From: Bradyrhizobiaceae bacterium PARB1
GTDB lineage: Bacteria; Pseudomonadota; Alphaproteobacteria; Rhizobiales; Xanthobacteraceae
Reading direction: 5' to 3'
NCBI GenBank assembly: GCA_002256345.1
Contig: NKIY01000002.1
Location: forward strand, 434,001-498,000
Length of the DNA stretch: 64,000 nucleotides
The notes beneath the pieces are model-generated. The model had not been told where the DNA came from. It did not search any database and saw nothing but the letters and a program-made list of their open reading frames with translations. Positions within the stretch are counted from its first letter, which is position 1. Each line of letters starts with the position of its first letter. Below, piece after piece: positions 28,256 through 36,662 of the stretch. The position numbers and the translations under genes are program-made.

Positions 28256-29494
28256 CTAGAAAATATTGGCGGCGCGATCGATGAAGATCGTGCCCTTGAC
28301 CACGACGCGTTCGCCGATCTTGAGCCCGTCGAGCACCTGCACCCGATCGCCATCGGTTAGACCGAGACGGATCTTGCGGACTTCCAACGTACGATCGTCG
28401 CGCGCGACCCAGATTCGCGGCTCATCGCCGGTGTAGATGATCGCGCGCGACGGAATGTCCGGCGACAGCTTCCGCTCGTCGCCGTCGAACAGCGTGACGC
28501 TGGCGAACATCTCCGGCTTCAACACGCCGTCCGCATTGTCGATGGTGCCGCGGACCAGAAGACGACGGCTGTTGGGGTCGAACGCGGACGACACATAGTC
28601 GATGCGTGCCTTGAACACCCGGTTCGGCGCTGCCAGCACCTTGAACGACACATCCTGACCGAGCTGGACCTGCGATACGTCGGTTTCGCGCACGAAGGCG
28701 ACAAGCCAGACGGTCTTGAGATCGCCGATGACATAGGCCGGATCTGAAGCCCCTGATGCAACATACTGGCCCGGTCCGAGCTTGCGCTGGACCACGGTGC
28801 CGCCGATCGGTGCGACGATGGTCGTCTCCGGATTGATCTGTCGCTTTTCCGCGAATGTGTCGATCGCCTCGTCGCTGAGCCCGAGAATGCGCAGCTTGTT
28901 GCGCACCGCCTCGATGGCCGTCTCGCTGGAGCGCGCATCGTTCTGGGCCGCGGCCAGATCGGCCTGCGCCTGCTGCCAGTCCTTGAGCGGCACCGCCTTG
29001 CCGGCATAGAGATCGTTGGCGCGCTTCTCCACCGTCTCGGCGAGCTTCAGTTTCGTGCGCGCCGTGGCGAGCGTACTAGCCGCGGCAACATAGTCGTTGA
29101 GGCTCTGCACCGTGTCGGCCGCTTCCAGCACAAACAGCGGCTGCCCCTTCTGGATCACATCCCCCGGCTTGGCGAAGATCTTGCTGGTGCGACCGGCATA
29201 GGGGGAAAATACAGGCGTCGAGGTCTCGTCGTTGACCGCGATCTTGCCTTCGGTGGTGAATTCCGATCGGAACGCATAGCCTTGCGATGGCGCGAGTTCC
29301 AGCGCCGCCCACTGCGTCTCGGTCGGCCGGAACACCCCATCGCCTATGGTTGGGGCAGAGGCGGCCTTGCCATCCTCCACAGCCGCCTGCACGTCGAAAT
29401 ATTGCCGCGCCAACACCGGCAGAACGAGCCCCAGCGCAGCCAGGAGCGCCACCGCGAGGTAGCTTCGGGGGCGTTTGAAAATGGTCGGCGGCAT
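28256..29494 (-). CDS. RND periplasmic adaptor (membrane-fusion protein)
   Basis: 412 residues, single N-terminal membrane anchor (YLAVALLAALGLVLPVLA). Lipoyl/barrel-sandwich parts are GKIAVNDETSTPVFSPYAGR...PGDVIQKGQPLFVLE and TTIVAPIGGTVVQRKLGPGQYV, on either side of an alpha-helical hairpin (about residues 130-210); a C-terminal beta-barrel follows. Bridges pump and outer-membrane channel. No His-rich metal-binding N-terminus is seen. First gene of the efflux operon, divergent from the two-component genes, with a phased direct repeat in the gap. Confidence 0.94.
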   Translation of the reverse strand: MPPTIFKRPRSYLAVALLAALGLVLPVLARQYFDVQAAVEDGKAASAPTIGDGVFRPTETQWAALELAPSQGYAFRSEFTTEGKIAVNDETSTPVFSPYAGRTSKIFAKPGDVIQKGQPLFVLEAADTVQSLNDYVAAASTLATARTKLKLAETVEKRANDLYAGKAVPLKDWQQAQADLAAAQNDARSSETAIEAVRNKLRILGLSDEAIDTFAEKRQINPETTIVAPIGGTVVQRKLGPGQYVASGASDPAYVIGDLKTVWLVAFVRETDVSQVQLGQDVSFKVLAAPNRVFKARIDYVSSAFDPNSRRLLVRGTIDNADGVLKPEMFASVTLFDGDERKLSPDIPSRAIIYTGDEPRIWVARDDRTLEVRKIRLGLTDGDRVQVLDGLKIGERVVVKGTIFIDRAANIF

Positions 29495-29560
29495 CGCAGT
29501 CTCACGAAAACGCGGCCGCCCAACGGGGGCGGCGCAATCGCGACGCCATAGCCCGCTCAG

Positions 29561-29577
29561 CTTACAGCAACCTTACA
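29561..29577. promoter_or_regulatory. Putative OmpR-type operator (CTTACA direct repeat, 11-bp phase)
   Basis: CTTACA occurs at 29561-29566 and 29572-29577, start-to-start 11 bp (one helical turn), read as TGTAAG-N5-TGTAAG on the other strand. This is the usual geometry for OmpR/PhoB-type dimers. It lies in the only gap between the efflux operon and its divergent regulator genes. Confidence 0.55.
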
Positions 29578-29639
29578 AATGCTTGGTGCTTGCCCCCATG
29601 GTGCCATATCGGCCAAGTTCGGCGCTGGAGACTCTCTCG

Positions 29640-30314
29640 ATGCGACTGCTGGTGATAGAAGACAATGACGACCTGGCCGGCCTGCTCGCGCAAGGGCTGC
29701 GGGCGGCGGGCTATGAGTCCGATCGCTTCGCCTCGGTGGAAGACGCCCGGATCGCTCTCACAACCGTTTCCTATGCGGCGCTCATTCTCGACCTCGGCCT
29801 GCCCGATGGCGACGGCCTCGACGTTCTCCGTGAGCTGCGGCGTCGGCACGATCCCATTCCGGTCATTTTGCTCACCGCGCGCGGCGGCCTCGACGACCGC
29901 GTCTCCGGACTGAAGCTCGGTGCCGACGACTATCTCGTCAAACCCTTCGCTCTCGAAGAACTGCTGGCGCGAATCGAAGCCCAGTTGCGCCGCCCTGGCC
30001 AATTGCTCGGCGCGGAATTGAAAGTCGCCAATCTCACTTTCGACACCCGCGAGCGGCGCTGCACGATCGACGGCAAGCCGCAGCCGCTGTCGGTTCGCGA
30101 AACCACCGTGCTCGAGCACCTGATGCGCAGCAAGGATCGCGTGGTGTCCAAACGGCAGCTCGAAGACAGCATCTTCGGACTGTCGGAAGACGTTGGATCG
30201 AACGCCGTCGAGGTCTATGTGCACCGGTTGCGCAAACAGCTCCAGGAGCGCGGTTCAAAGGCGCAGATTCATACGATCCGAGGCGTCGGCTATCTGCTCT
30301 CCGAGGAGCGATAG
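29640..30314 (+). CDS. OmpR-family response regulator next to the RND efflux operon
   Basis: 224 residues: receiver (acidic IEDND near the start, phospho-acceptor Asp51 in LILDLGLPDGDG, DDYLVKPF) and C-terminal winged helix (SVRETTVLEHLMRS, SNAVEVYVHRLRKQL, IRGVGYLL). The ATG at 29640 begins directly with the receiver fold; the frame is open further upstream through the promoter region, which is rejected. Its stop touches the kinase start. Probably controls the divergent efflux operon in response to a metal or envelope signal (inference). Confidence 0.93.
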   Translation: MRLLVIEDNDDLAGLLAQGLRAAGYESDRFASVEDARIALTTVSYAALILDLGLPDGDGLDVLRELRRRHDPIPVILLTARGGLDDRVSGLKLGADDYLVKPFALEELLARIEAQLRRPGQLLGAELKVANLTFDTRERRCTIDGKPQPLSVRETTVLEHLMRSKDRVVSKRQLEDSIFGLSEDVGSNAVEVYVHRLRKQLQERGSKAQIHTIRGVGYLLSEER

Positions 30315-31664
30315 ATGCGCCCGCTTCGCTCGATCCTGTCGCGTATCGTCGTCCTGCACATCATCGCCGTTGCGGTCACCACACTGACGATATCCTTTGC
30401 CCTGACCTGGCTGCTGGATCGCGCCATCGACAACATCCACGACGAAGCCATGCGCAAGCAGGCCACCTCGATCGCCGCCCATCTTCGGGCCGGTCCGGAT
30501 GGCAAGCCGATCCTGCAACTGCCGCCCGAGATCGAGGCCATCTATTCGCAGCCGTACAATCGTTACGTCTATGCAGTGGTCGACGCCGAAGGTGCGGTCC
30601 TGTTCTCGTCGCAGGCCAATCGCGGGCCTGTCTTCGCGGACTGGGACAAAAGCAAATTGTCATCCGAAGAGGAACGGCGCGGCGATGCGACCATCTCGGG
30701 CGTCAGTCTTCGCAAGACGCTGAATGACAGGGAGTACTGGATCCAGACCGGCGAGAACCTGTCCAACCGCGACGCCTTGACCGATGACATCACCAGCGGC
30801 TTCTTCCGCGAGGTCGGCTGGATTACGGTCCCCATTCTCCTTGTTCTGCTCGTCATCGACATCGCCATATTCCGGCGCGCGCTGTGGCCGCTGAAGCAGG
30901 CATCGGCCATCGCGCAGCAGATTGGTCCTACGCGTACCGATATCCGCCTGCCTGCCGATGATGTTCCGCTCGAAGTCAAACCTTTGATGACCGCCGTCAA
31001 CCGTGCCCTCGATCGCCTCGACGAAGGCTTTCGCGTGCAGCGCGAATTCGCCGCCGATGCGGCCCACGAACTGCGAACACCGCTCACAGTCGTTCGGACG
31101 CGGCTCGAACTGGTCGAAGACAAGGAGCTTGTCGCCGGGCTGCGCAAGGATCTGGACGGCATCAGCCATCTGGTCAATCAACTGCTGGAATTCGCCGAGG
31201 TGGAGACGGCCGAACTGGCAGACGATGAAACTGCCGATCTGCGCGACATCTGCGAAGACGTCGCCGCTTTCGTCGCCCCCATCGCCATCGCTCAAAAGAA
31301 GACGGTGTCGCTCACTGGAAGCGAATTGCCCGTTCTCGTTCACGGCAACGCCGAGATGATCCGCCGCGCCGTACTCAATCTCGCCAAAAACGCCGTCGAG
31401 CATACCGCGGAGAACACGATCGTCGAATTCGACCTCGCCACCGATGGCACCATATCCATCAAGGATGCCGGCCCGGGGATCGCCGCCGACGAAAAGGACG
31501 CCATCTTCCAACGCTTCTGGCGCCGTGACCGCAACCGCTCGGGCAGTACCGGCCTCGGCCTCTCCATCGTCCGGCGTATTGCGGAAATCCATAATGCGAC
31601 GCTGCGTCTGGACAACGCGCCCACAGGAGGTGCGATTTTCAGCTTGGCCTTTAGGCGGACATGA
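30315..31664 (+). CDS. Sensor histidine kinase paired with the efflux response regulator
   Basis: 449 residues. Membrane segments about 12-34 and 168-190 bracket a periplasmic sensor of about 130 residues. HAMP follows, then HisKA with His251 in FAADAAHELRTPL and HATPase_c with AGPGIAADEK and GSTGLGLSIV. The architecture is that of QseC/CzcS-type sensors. The start codon directly abuts the regulator's stop. Confidence 0.93.
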   Translation: MRPLRSILSRIVVLHIIAVAVTTLTISFALTWLLDRAIDNIHDEAMRKQATSIAAHLRAGPDGKPILQLPPEIEAIYSQPYNRYVYAVVDAEGAVLFSSQANRGPVFADWDKSKLSSEEERRGDATISGVSLRKTLNDREYWIQTGENLSNRDALTDDITSGFFREVGWITVPILLVLLVIDIAIFRRALWPLKQASAIAQQIGPTRTDIRLPADDVPLEVKPLMTAVNRALDRLDEGFRVQREFAADAAHELRTPLTVVRTRLELVEDKELVAGLRKDLDGISHLVNQLLEFAEVETAELADDETADLRDICEDVAAFVAPIAIAQKKTVSLTGSELPVLVHGNAEMIRRAVLNLAKNAVEHTAENTIVEFDLATDGTISIKDAGPGIAADEKDAIFQRFWRRDRNRSGSTGLGLSIVRRIAEIHNATLRLDNAPTGGAIFSLAFRRT

Positions 31665-31874
31665 GCCCCGCCCCTCTTCTCAAGGGCCGGTATCCGCGCT
31701 AGGTCCTTCGCCATTGGCCGACCCGGGCGGACACGCAACGACGCCTCCGCCCGATGTCATATCCGATCGATTTCATGGACGCGGACGTTCCGTTTGCGCC
31801 TGAATTGCCGGACATACCGGTCGGCCCCGTCCAGCATCGTCATCAAGAACGATAAAAAGAAGGAGTTCCCCCTC

Positions 31875-32858
31875 ATGGCTCATTTGAGTCGCCGTGCTAT
31901 TCTGGCCGCCCCGCTTCTGCTGCCTTTGGCTGCCCAGGCACAAACGCAAACGCCCTACCCGTCGCGCCCCGTGCGCGTCATCGTCCCATATCCCGCCGGC
32001 GGCGGCACCGACACCTGGGGACGCCTGGCGGTCGAAGGCATGCAGCCGGAACTCGGCGGAACCGTCATCGTCGACAATCGCGGTGGCGGCAATGGCATCA
32101 TCGGCACCGAGGCCGTCGCCAAGGCCGAGCCCGACGGACACCAGCTCCTGTTCACGATCACCTCTCATATTCAGGTGCCGGTGGTCATGCGTCGCTTCAC
32201 CTATGACCCGATCAAGGATTTCGCGCCGATCGGCCGTCTCAGCTATACCGCCCTGGCTTTCTGCGTCGGCCCCAAGGTGCCCGCCGAAGTCACGACGCTG
32301 CAGCAGTTCATCGAATGGGCAAAGGGCAAGGATCTGTCGCTCGGCAACTATGCTGCCGGCTCGCACGGTCATGCCTTCGCGGTGCTGCTGGCGCGCGAGG
32401 CGAAACTGAAGTCCGTCAACATCGCCTATCGCGGCGAGAGCCCGATGCTGCAGGATATGCTCGGCGGCTCCATCGATGGTGGCTTCCACTCCATGGCCGC
32501 TGCCGGCGCGATGGTGCGCGATGGCAAGGTGCGCGCGCTCGCCGTCGCCGCTACCAGGCAGCGCATCGCGAGCCTGCCGAATGTGCCAACCATGCTCGAG
32601 CTCGGCTATTCCGACTATTTCGGTTTCACCAGCTTCTCCGGCCTGTTCGCGCCCGCCAAGACTCCGCAGCCGATCGTCGACAAGCTCGCCGCTGCTTTCA
32701 AGGTCGCGGCAAACAAGCCGTTGGTCCAGGAGCGTCTGATCGGCATGGACACCGTTCCCGCCTACCTGCCGCCGGCTGAGTTCAAGGCCGAGGTGGAGCG
32801 TTCACTGAAGCAGTGGACTGAGATCGTCGAGGCCCTCGACCTGCGCATGGACGGCTGA
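31875..32858 (+). CDS. Tripartite tricarboxylate transporter (Bug-family) substrate-binding protein
   Basis: 327 residues with signal peptide SRRAILAAPLLLPLAAQAQT. Family signatures are YPSRPVRVIVPYPAGGGTDTWGR and NIAYRGESPMLQDMLGGSIDGGF. ATG at 31875 with AAGGAGTT upstream. No TctAB neighbour; orphan receptor, ligand unknown. The gap 31665-31874 upstream shows no other gene. A perfect hairpin follows the stop at 32884-32914. Confidence 0.93.
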   Translation: MAHLSRRAILAAPLLLPLAAQAQTQTPYPSRPVRVIVPYPAGGGTDTWGRLAVEGMQPELGGTVIVDNRGGGNGIIGTEAVAKAEPDGHQLLFTITSHIQVPVVMRRFTYDPIKDFAPIGRLSYTALAFCVGPKVPAEVTTLQQFIEWAKGKDLSLGNYAAGSHGHAFAVLLAREAKLKSVNIAYRGESPMLQDMLGGSIDGGFHSMAAAGAMVRDGKVRALAVAATRQRIASLPNVPTMLELGYSDYFGFTSFSGLFAPAKTPQPIVDKLAAAFKVAANKPLVQERLIGMDTVPAYLPPAEFKAEVERSLKQWTEIVEALDLRMDG

Positions 32859-32883
32859 TCCCGGGCGATCGCCACGCAACCGG

Positions 32884-32914
32884 ATGCGGCGACGAGCGCA
32901 TATCGTCGCCGCAT
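32884..32914 (+). terminator. Terminator-like hairpin after the Bug-receptor gene
   Basis: ATGCGGCGACG (32884-32894) and CGTCGCCGCAT (32904-32914) pair perfectly over 11 bp with a 9-base loop, 26 bp after the stop. The following CGTGATGTTTACAAT is only weakly T-rich. A second GC hairpin (CCGGCGC 32968-32974 / GCGCCGG 32983-32989) lies further on; no gene is seen in 32859-33162. Confidence 0.6.
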
Positions 32915-33162
32915 CGTGATGTTTACAATGGTATGGGAAGGCGCAGAGCACGTCCCGTCTGCGGTCCCCGGCGCCCCGCCAAGCGCCGGCGCGGGTTCCC
33001 ATATTCCGCAGCGCGCCTCGACCATGCGTGACCCCGGTTTGTCGCGTGTAGCCCCGCGCTTGGCCCGCTAAATGGACTGTTCGTCGGTATCGGGCCGCGA
33101 CTGTCGCAAATCCGTCGCTTTGCCTCTAGCATCGGCCACAATCCTGGTCTATTCGACCGAAC

Positions 33163-33495
33163 ATGATCAAAGCGCGTACCGCCAAATTTCAGATCGGACA
33201 GATTGTCCGTCACCGGATCTATTCGTTCCGGGGCGTGGTGTTCGATATCGACCCGGTGTTCAACAACACCGAGGAATGGTGGCTGTCGATTCCGGAGGAA
33301 GTCCGGCCGCATAAGGATCAGCCGTTCTATCACCTGCTAGCTGAGAATTCGGACTCGGAATACATCGCCTATGTGTCCGAACAGAACCTCGTGCCGGACG
33401 AGACGGGCGAGCCGATCCGCCATTCGCAGGTCGCCGAGATCTTCATCCGCGACAAGACCGGCGGCTACCGGCAGCGCAATCAGTCATTGAACTGA
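33163..33495 (+). CDS. hspQ: Heat shock protein HspQ (hemimethylated-DNA-binding YccV family)
   Basis: 110 residues. AKFQIGQIVRHRIYSFRGVVFDIDP at the N-terminus, NTEEWWLSIPEEVRPHKDQPFYHLLAEN and YIAYVSEQNL are typical. In enterobacteria HspQ modulates the Lon protease and the family has been reported to bind hemimethylated oriC DNA. Single gene, convergent with the IalB-like gene; a repeat and a bidirectional terminator lie between. Confidence 0.92.
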   Translation: MIKARTAKFQIGQIVRHRIYSFRGVVFDIDPVFNNTEEWWLSIPEEVRPHKDQPFYHLLAENSDSEYIAYVSEQNLVPDETGEPIRHSQVAEIFIRDKTGGYRQRNQSLN

Positions 33496-33525
33496 TCTCT
33501 CTCGTCATTTCCCGCCCTCTCGATC

Positions 33526-33658
33526 CCTCGTGGTGAGGAAGCCTGGCGGCGCAATTGCGCCGCTGAACGCGCCGTCTCGAACCATGAGCTGGCTGGGCGC
33601 GGCATGAGCAGACATCCTTCGAGACGCAGCTACGCGGCTCCTCAGGATGAGGGCTGAG
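33526..33658. repeat. Composite palindromic repeat (family A), inverted full copy between hspQ and ialB-like
   Basis: The right-half type comes first (TGGTGAGGAAGCC, then palindrome GCGGCGCAATTGCGCCGC at 33546-33563 and GCCGTCTCGAACCATGA); the left-half type follows (CATCCTTCGAGACGC...CTCAGGATGAGG, 33613-33655). It has opposite orientation to the copies at 15513 and 21350. Confidence 0.85.
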
Positions 33659-33683
33659 CTTGGGATTTCATCGACCGAAGCAA

Positions 33684-33711
33684 AAAAGGCGCCCATTGCT
33701 GGGCGCCTTTT
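33684..33711. terminator. Bidirectional intrinsic terminator between hspQ and ialB-like gene
   Basis: AAAAGGCGCCCA (33684-33695), loop TTGC, TGGGCGCCTTTT (33700-33711): a perfect 12-bp stem with A-tract on one side and T-tract on the other. It is well placed to end both convergent transcripts. Confidence 0.9.
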
Positions 33712-33731
33712 CGTTTGTCTGTCCGATCCGC

Positions 33732-34550
33732 TTACTTCGCAGCCGGATTGGCCGGAGCTGGAGTTGCCGGTGCCGCAGCGCCGCCCTGGGTTGCTTCCAG
33801 CTTCTTGCGGGCTTCCTCAGCGCGCTTCTGCAGCTCTTCCTGCAGCTTCTTCTGGGTTTCCTCGAACACCTTCGGGTCGGTCGGCGGGCCGTCATAGGCC
33901 TTGGCGAATTCGGCCAGCGGCAGCGGCAGCGTCAGCGGAGCGCCGTTGGAATTGATCGCCTGCACGATCAGGTTCTGGCCCTTCTTGAGGTTGGCCAGCA
34001 GTTCCGGAGTGACTTCGTAATCCGACATACAGCCGTTCTGGAAGCAGATCACATAGGGGCTCTGCGCCGGGGCGTTGTTGTCGACGATCACGCGGGTTCC
34101 GTGCACGAGCTGCATGCCAAGCGGCAGCGTCACGCGCAGGATCTTCTTCGGCTCGCCTTCCGGTTCGATGATCACGGCGGCGATGACGGGCTGCCCCGAC
34201 TCAATGCGGCCGTCCTTACCGGTGAAGCAGACCTGCTTGGCATTGGCGTCCTGGCCCTTGAGGCAGAACTTGGTCCACGGCGCGTAAATCAGCTGAACCT
34301 GCTGCTGCTCGCCCTGCGGCTGCTGCGGCGCGGCCTGCTGGGCCGGCGCGGCGGGGGCAGCCTTGGGAGCGGCCTTCGGGGCAGCCTTGGGGGCCGGAGC
34401 GGCCTTCGGCGGAGCCGCCGGGGCGCCGGGAGCCGGTGCCTGGGCGAACGCGTCCGAACCGATCACGCCTGCGGTCAGGGCCGTCGCCGCCAGTAGCGCG
34501 AAGCCTCGTCCGCGCGGCAATACCGACGCAGCCAAGAGACGGAAATTCAT
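33732..34550 (-). CDS. Invasion-associated locus B (IalB) family protein
   Basis: 272 residues with a signal peptide ending in SDAFAQ. A Pro/Ala/Lys-rich spacer (PKAAPAPKAAPKAAPKAAPA, about residues 37-80) follows. The IalB domain shows WTKFCLKG, CFTGKDG, GTRVIVDN and YVICFQNGCMSDYEV, with four Cys likely forming disulfides. The C-terminus is a charged helix (KVFEETQKKLQEELQKRAEE). The ATG at 34550 has AGAAAGGG about 9 bases upstream and is preferred over ATG at 34583. Periplasmic; function beyond the family name is unknown in free-living relatives. Confidence 0.9.
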   Translation of the reverse strand: MNFRLLAASVLPRGRGFALLAATALTAGVIGSDAFAQAPAPGAPAAPPKAAPAPKAAPKAAPKAAPAAPAQQAAPQQPQGEQQQVQLIYAPWTKFCLKGQDANAKQVCFTGKDGRIESGQPVIAAVIIEPEGEPKKILRVTLPLGMQLVHGTRVIVDNNAPAQSPYVICFQNGCMSDYEVTPELLANLKKGQNLIVQAINSNGAPLTLPLPLAEFAKAYDGPPTDPKVFEETQKKLQEELQKRAEEARKKLEATQGGAAAPATPAPANPAAK

Positions 34551-34798
34551 TGCGGAAAACCCTTTCTGAACGGAAGCGCTCATATCCCTGAGGCGGCGCT
34601 GACATAACCCGTGAACTGTCACCCGTTGGCGGGTGTCTCGCTGCCGAATACGGCCGTTACGTGACAGGCCCCGCCGCCCTCGTCAATTGCCCGCTCTCAA
34701 TACAGCGGCGGGCGAAAAGATCAATGGCAACAGGCGGATTTGATGCATGGCACACATGACTACACTTGGCGATGACACAGCCGTGCTAGGTTTCAGGG

Positions 34799-36658
34799 GT
34801 GAGTTGGACCGAATCAAATCGCTCTCATCGGCTGCGGGTTAGGCTGCTGCACGGCCTGCTGGCGGGCGCCATTGCGCTCGCCGCCATCACTGATCGCGCA
34901 GCCGCCGACGCGGTGCCGCGCCATGCCATCGCCATGCATGGCCAGCCGGCGCTGCCGCCCGATTTCAAGCATATGCCTTATGTCAATCCGGATGCACCCA
35001 AGGGCGGCCGGATCGTCTGGGGCGTGCTGGGGACGTTCGACAGCCTCAATCCGCTGATCGTGCGCGGTATCGCCGTGCAGCAGATGCGCGGCTATGTCAT
35101 GGAAAGCCTGCTCGCCCGCGGCCAGGACGAGCCGTTCACGCTCTACGGCCTGCTCGCCGAAAGCGTCGAGACCGACGACGACCGCAGCTATGTCACCTTC
35201 CGCATCAATCCGAAGGCACGGTTCTCCGATGCCAAGCCGGTCACTGCCGAGGACGTCCTGTTCTCGTGGCAACTCCTGAAAGAGCGTGGCCGCCCGCATT
35301 TTCGCCAGTACTTTGGCAAAGTCACCAAGGCCGAGTTGCTGGACCCGCTCACGATCCGCTTCGACATCAGGGAAGCCGATGACCGCGAATTGCCGCTGAT
35401 CCTCGGCCTGATGCCGATCCTGCCGAAACACGCCATCAATCCCGACACTTTCGAAGACACGACCATGGCGCCACCGCTCGGCTCGGGGCCGTACACGGTC
35501 GCCCATGTCCGGCCCGGCGCCAGCGTTACCATGACCCGCAATCCCGACTATTGGGGCCGCGATCTGCCGGTCAATCGCGGGATGTGGAATTTCGATGAAG
35601 TACGTATCGACTACTATCGCGAAGCCAACGGCATGTATGAGGCCTTCACCCGCGGCCTCTATGATTTCCGGGTCGAGAACGAACCGCTGCGCTGGCACGA
35701 GGGCTATGATTTTGCCGCGGTGAAATCCGGCAATGTGATCCGCGACACGATCAAGACCGGACTGCCGAAGCCGTCCGAGTTTTTGGTCTTCAACACCCGC
35801 CGACCGGTGTTTGCCGACATCCGCATCCGCCGCGCGCTGACTTTGCTGTTCGATTTCGAATGGATCAATCGCAACTACTTTTTCGATCTCTATGCGCGCT
35901 CGGGCGGCATATTCGCAGGCTCAGAACTTTCCGCCTATGGCCGCCCGGCCGATCGCCGCGAGCGTGAGTTGCTGAAGCCGTATGCGGCGCAGATTCCTGC
36001 GGACATCATGGATGGCAGCTATCGCCTCCCCGTCAGCGACGGCTCCGGCCGCGACCGTCCGGCGCTGCGCACGGCGCTCACGCTGCTGAAGGACGCCGGC
36101 TACCGGCTTGACAACAACGTGCTGCGCAAGACGTCGGACAACACGCCTCTCAGCTTTGAAATCCTCGTCACCACCCGCGACCAGGAACGTATCGCCCTCA
36201 CTTACGCCCGCGATTTGAAGCGTGCCGGGATCACGGCCACGATCCGCGCTGTAGACGGCGTACAATTCGACCAGCGCCGCATCAACTACGAATTCGACAT
36301 GCTGCCGAACCGCTGGGACAACTCGCTCTCTCCCGGCAACGAGCAGGCGTTCTACTGGGGCTCCGAGGCCGCCGATGTGCCGGGCACCCGGAATTACATG
36401 GGCGCCAAGGACCCGGCCATCGACGCCATGATTGCCGCCATGCTGCAAGCCCGCGAGCGCGCCGATTTCGTCGCCGCCGTCCATGCGCTCGACCGCGCAT
36501 GGATGTCCGGGGCTTACGCAATCCCTTTGTACAACGTGCGCGAACAATGGCTCGCACGATGGAATCGGATAGAACGGCCTCAGGCTACCTCGCTCGTCGG
36601 CATCCTGCCGGAAACCTGGTGGGCCAGACCGTCGCCTGCTCCGCCCGACCGGAAGTGA
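34799..36658 (+). CDS. Extracellular solute-binding protein, family 5 (YejA-like)
   Basis: 619 residues. After a signal peptide (LLAGAIALAAITDRAAA) comes HAIAMHGQPALPPDFKHMPYVNPDAPKGG, the start of YejA-type oligopeptide-binding proteins, and later NPDYWGRDLPVNRGMWNFDEVRIDYYR, GSELSAYG and the C-terminal ARWNRIERP. GTG start at 34799. Normally works with YejB/E/F permease and ATPase genes, which are not here. Next gene begins 4 bp after the stop, so co-transcription is likely. Confidence 0.92.
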   Translation: MSWTESNRSHRLRVRLLHGLLAGAIALAAITDRAAADAVPRHAIAMHGQPALPPDFKHMPYVNPDAPKGGRIVWGVLGTFDSLNPLIVRGIAVQQMRGYVMESLLARGQDEPFTLYGLLAESVETDDDRSYVTFRINPKARFSDAKPVTAEDVLFSWQLLKERGRPHFRQYFGKVTKAELLDPLTIRFDIREADDRELPLILGLMPILPKHAINPDTFEDTTMAPPLGSGPYTVAHVRPGASVTMTRNPDYWGRDLPVNRGMWNFDEVRIDYYREANGMYEAFTRGLYDFRVENEPLRWHEGYDFAAVKSGNVIRDTIKTGLPKPSEFLVFNTRRPVFADIRIRRALTLLFDFEWINRNYFFDLYARSGGIFAGSELSAYGRPADRRERELLKPYAAQIPADIMDGSYRLPVSDGSGRDRPALRTALTLLKDAGYRLDNNVLRKTSDNTPLSFEILVTTRDQERIALTYARDLKRAGITATIRAVDGVQFDQRRINYEFDMLPNRWDNSLSPGNEQAFYWGSEAADVPGTRNYMGAKDPAIDAMIAAMLQARERADFVAAVHALDRAWMSGAYAIPLYNVREQWLARWNRIERPQATSLVGILPETWWARPSPAPPDRK

Positions 36659-36662
36659 TCCC

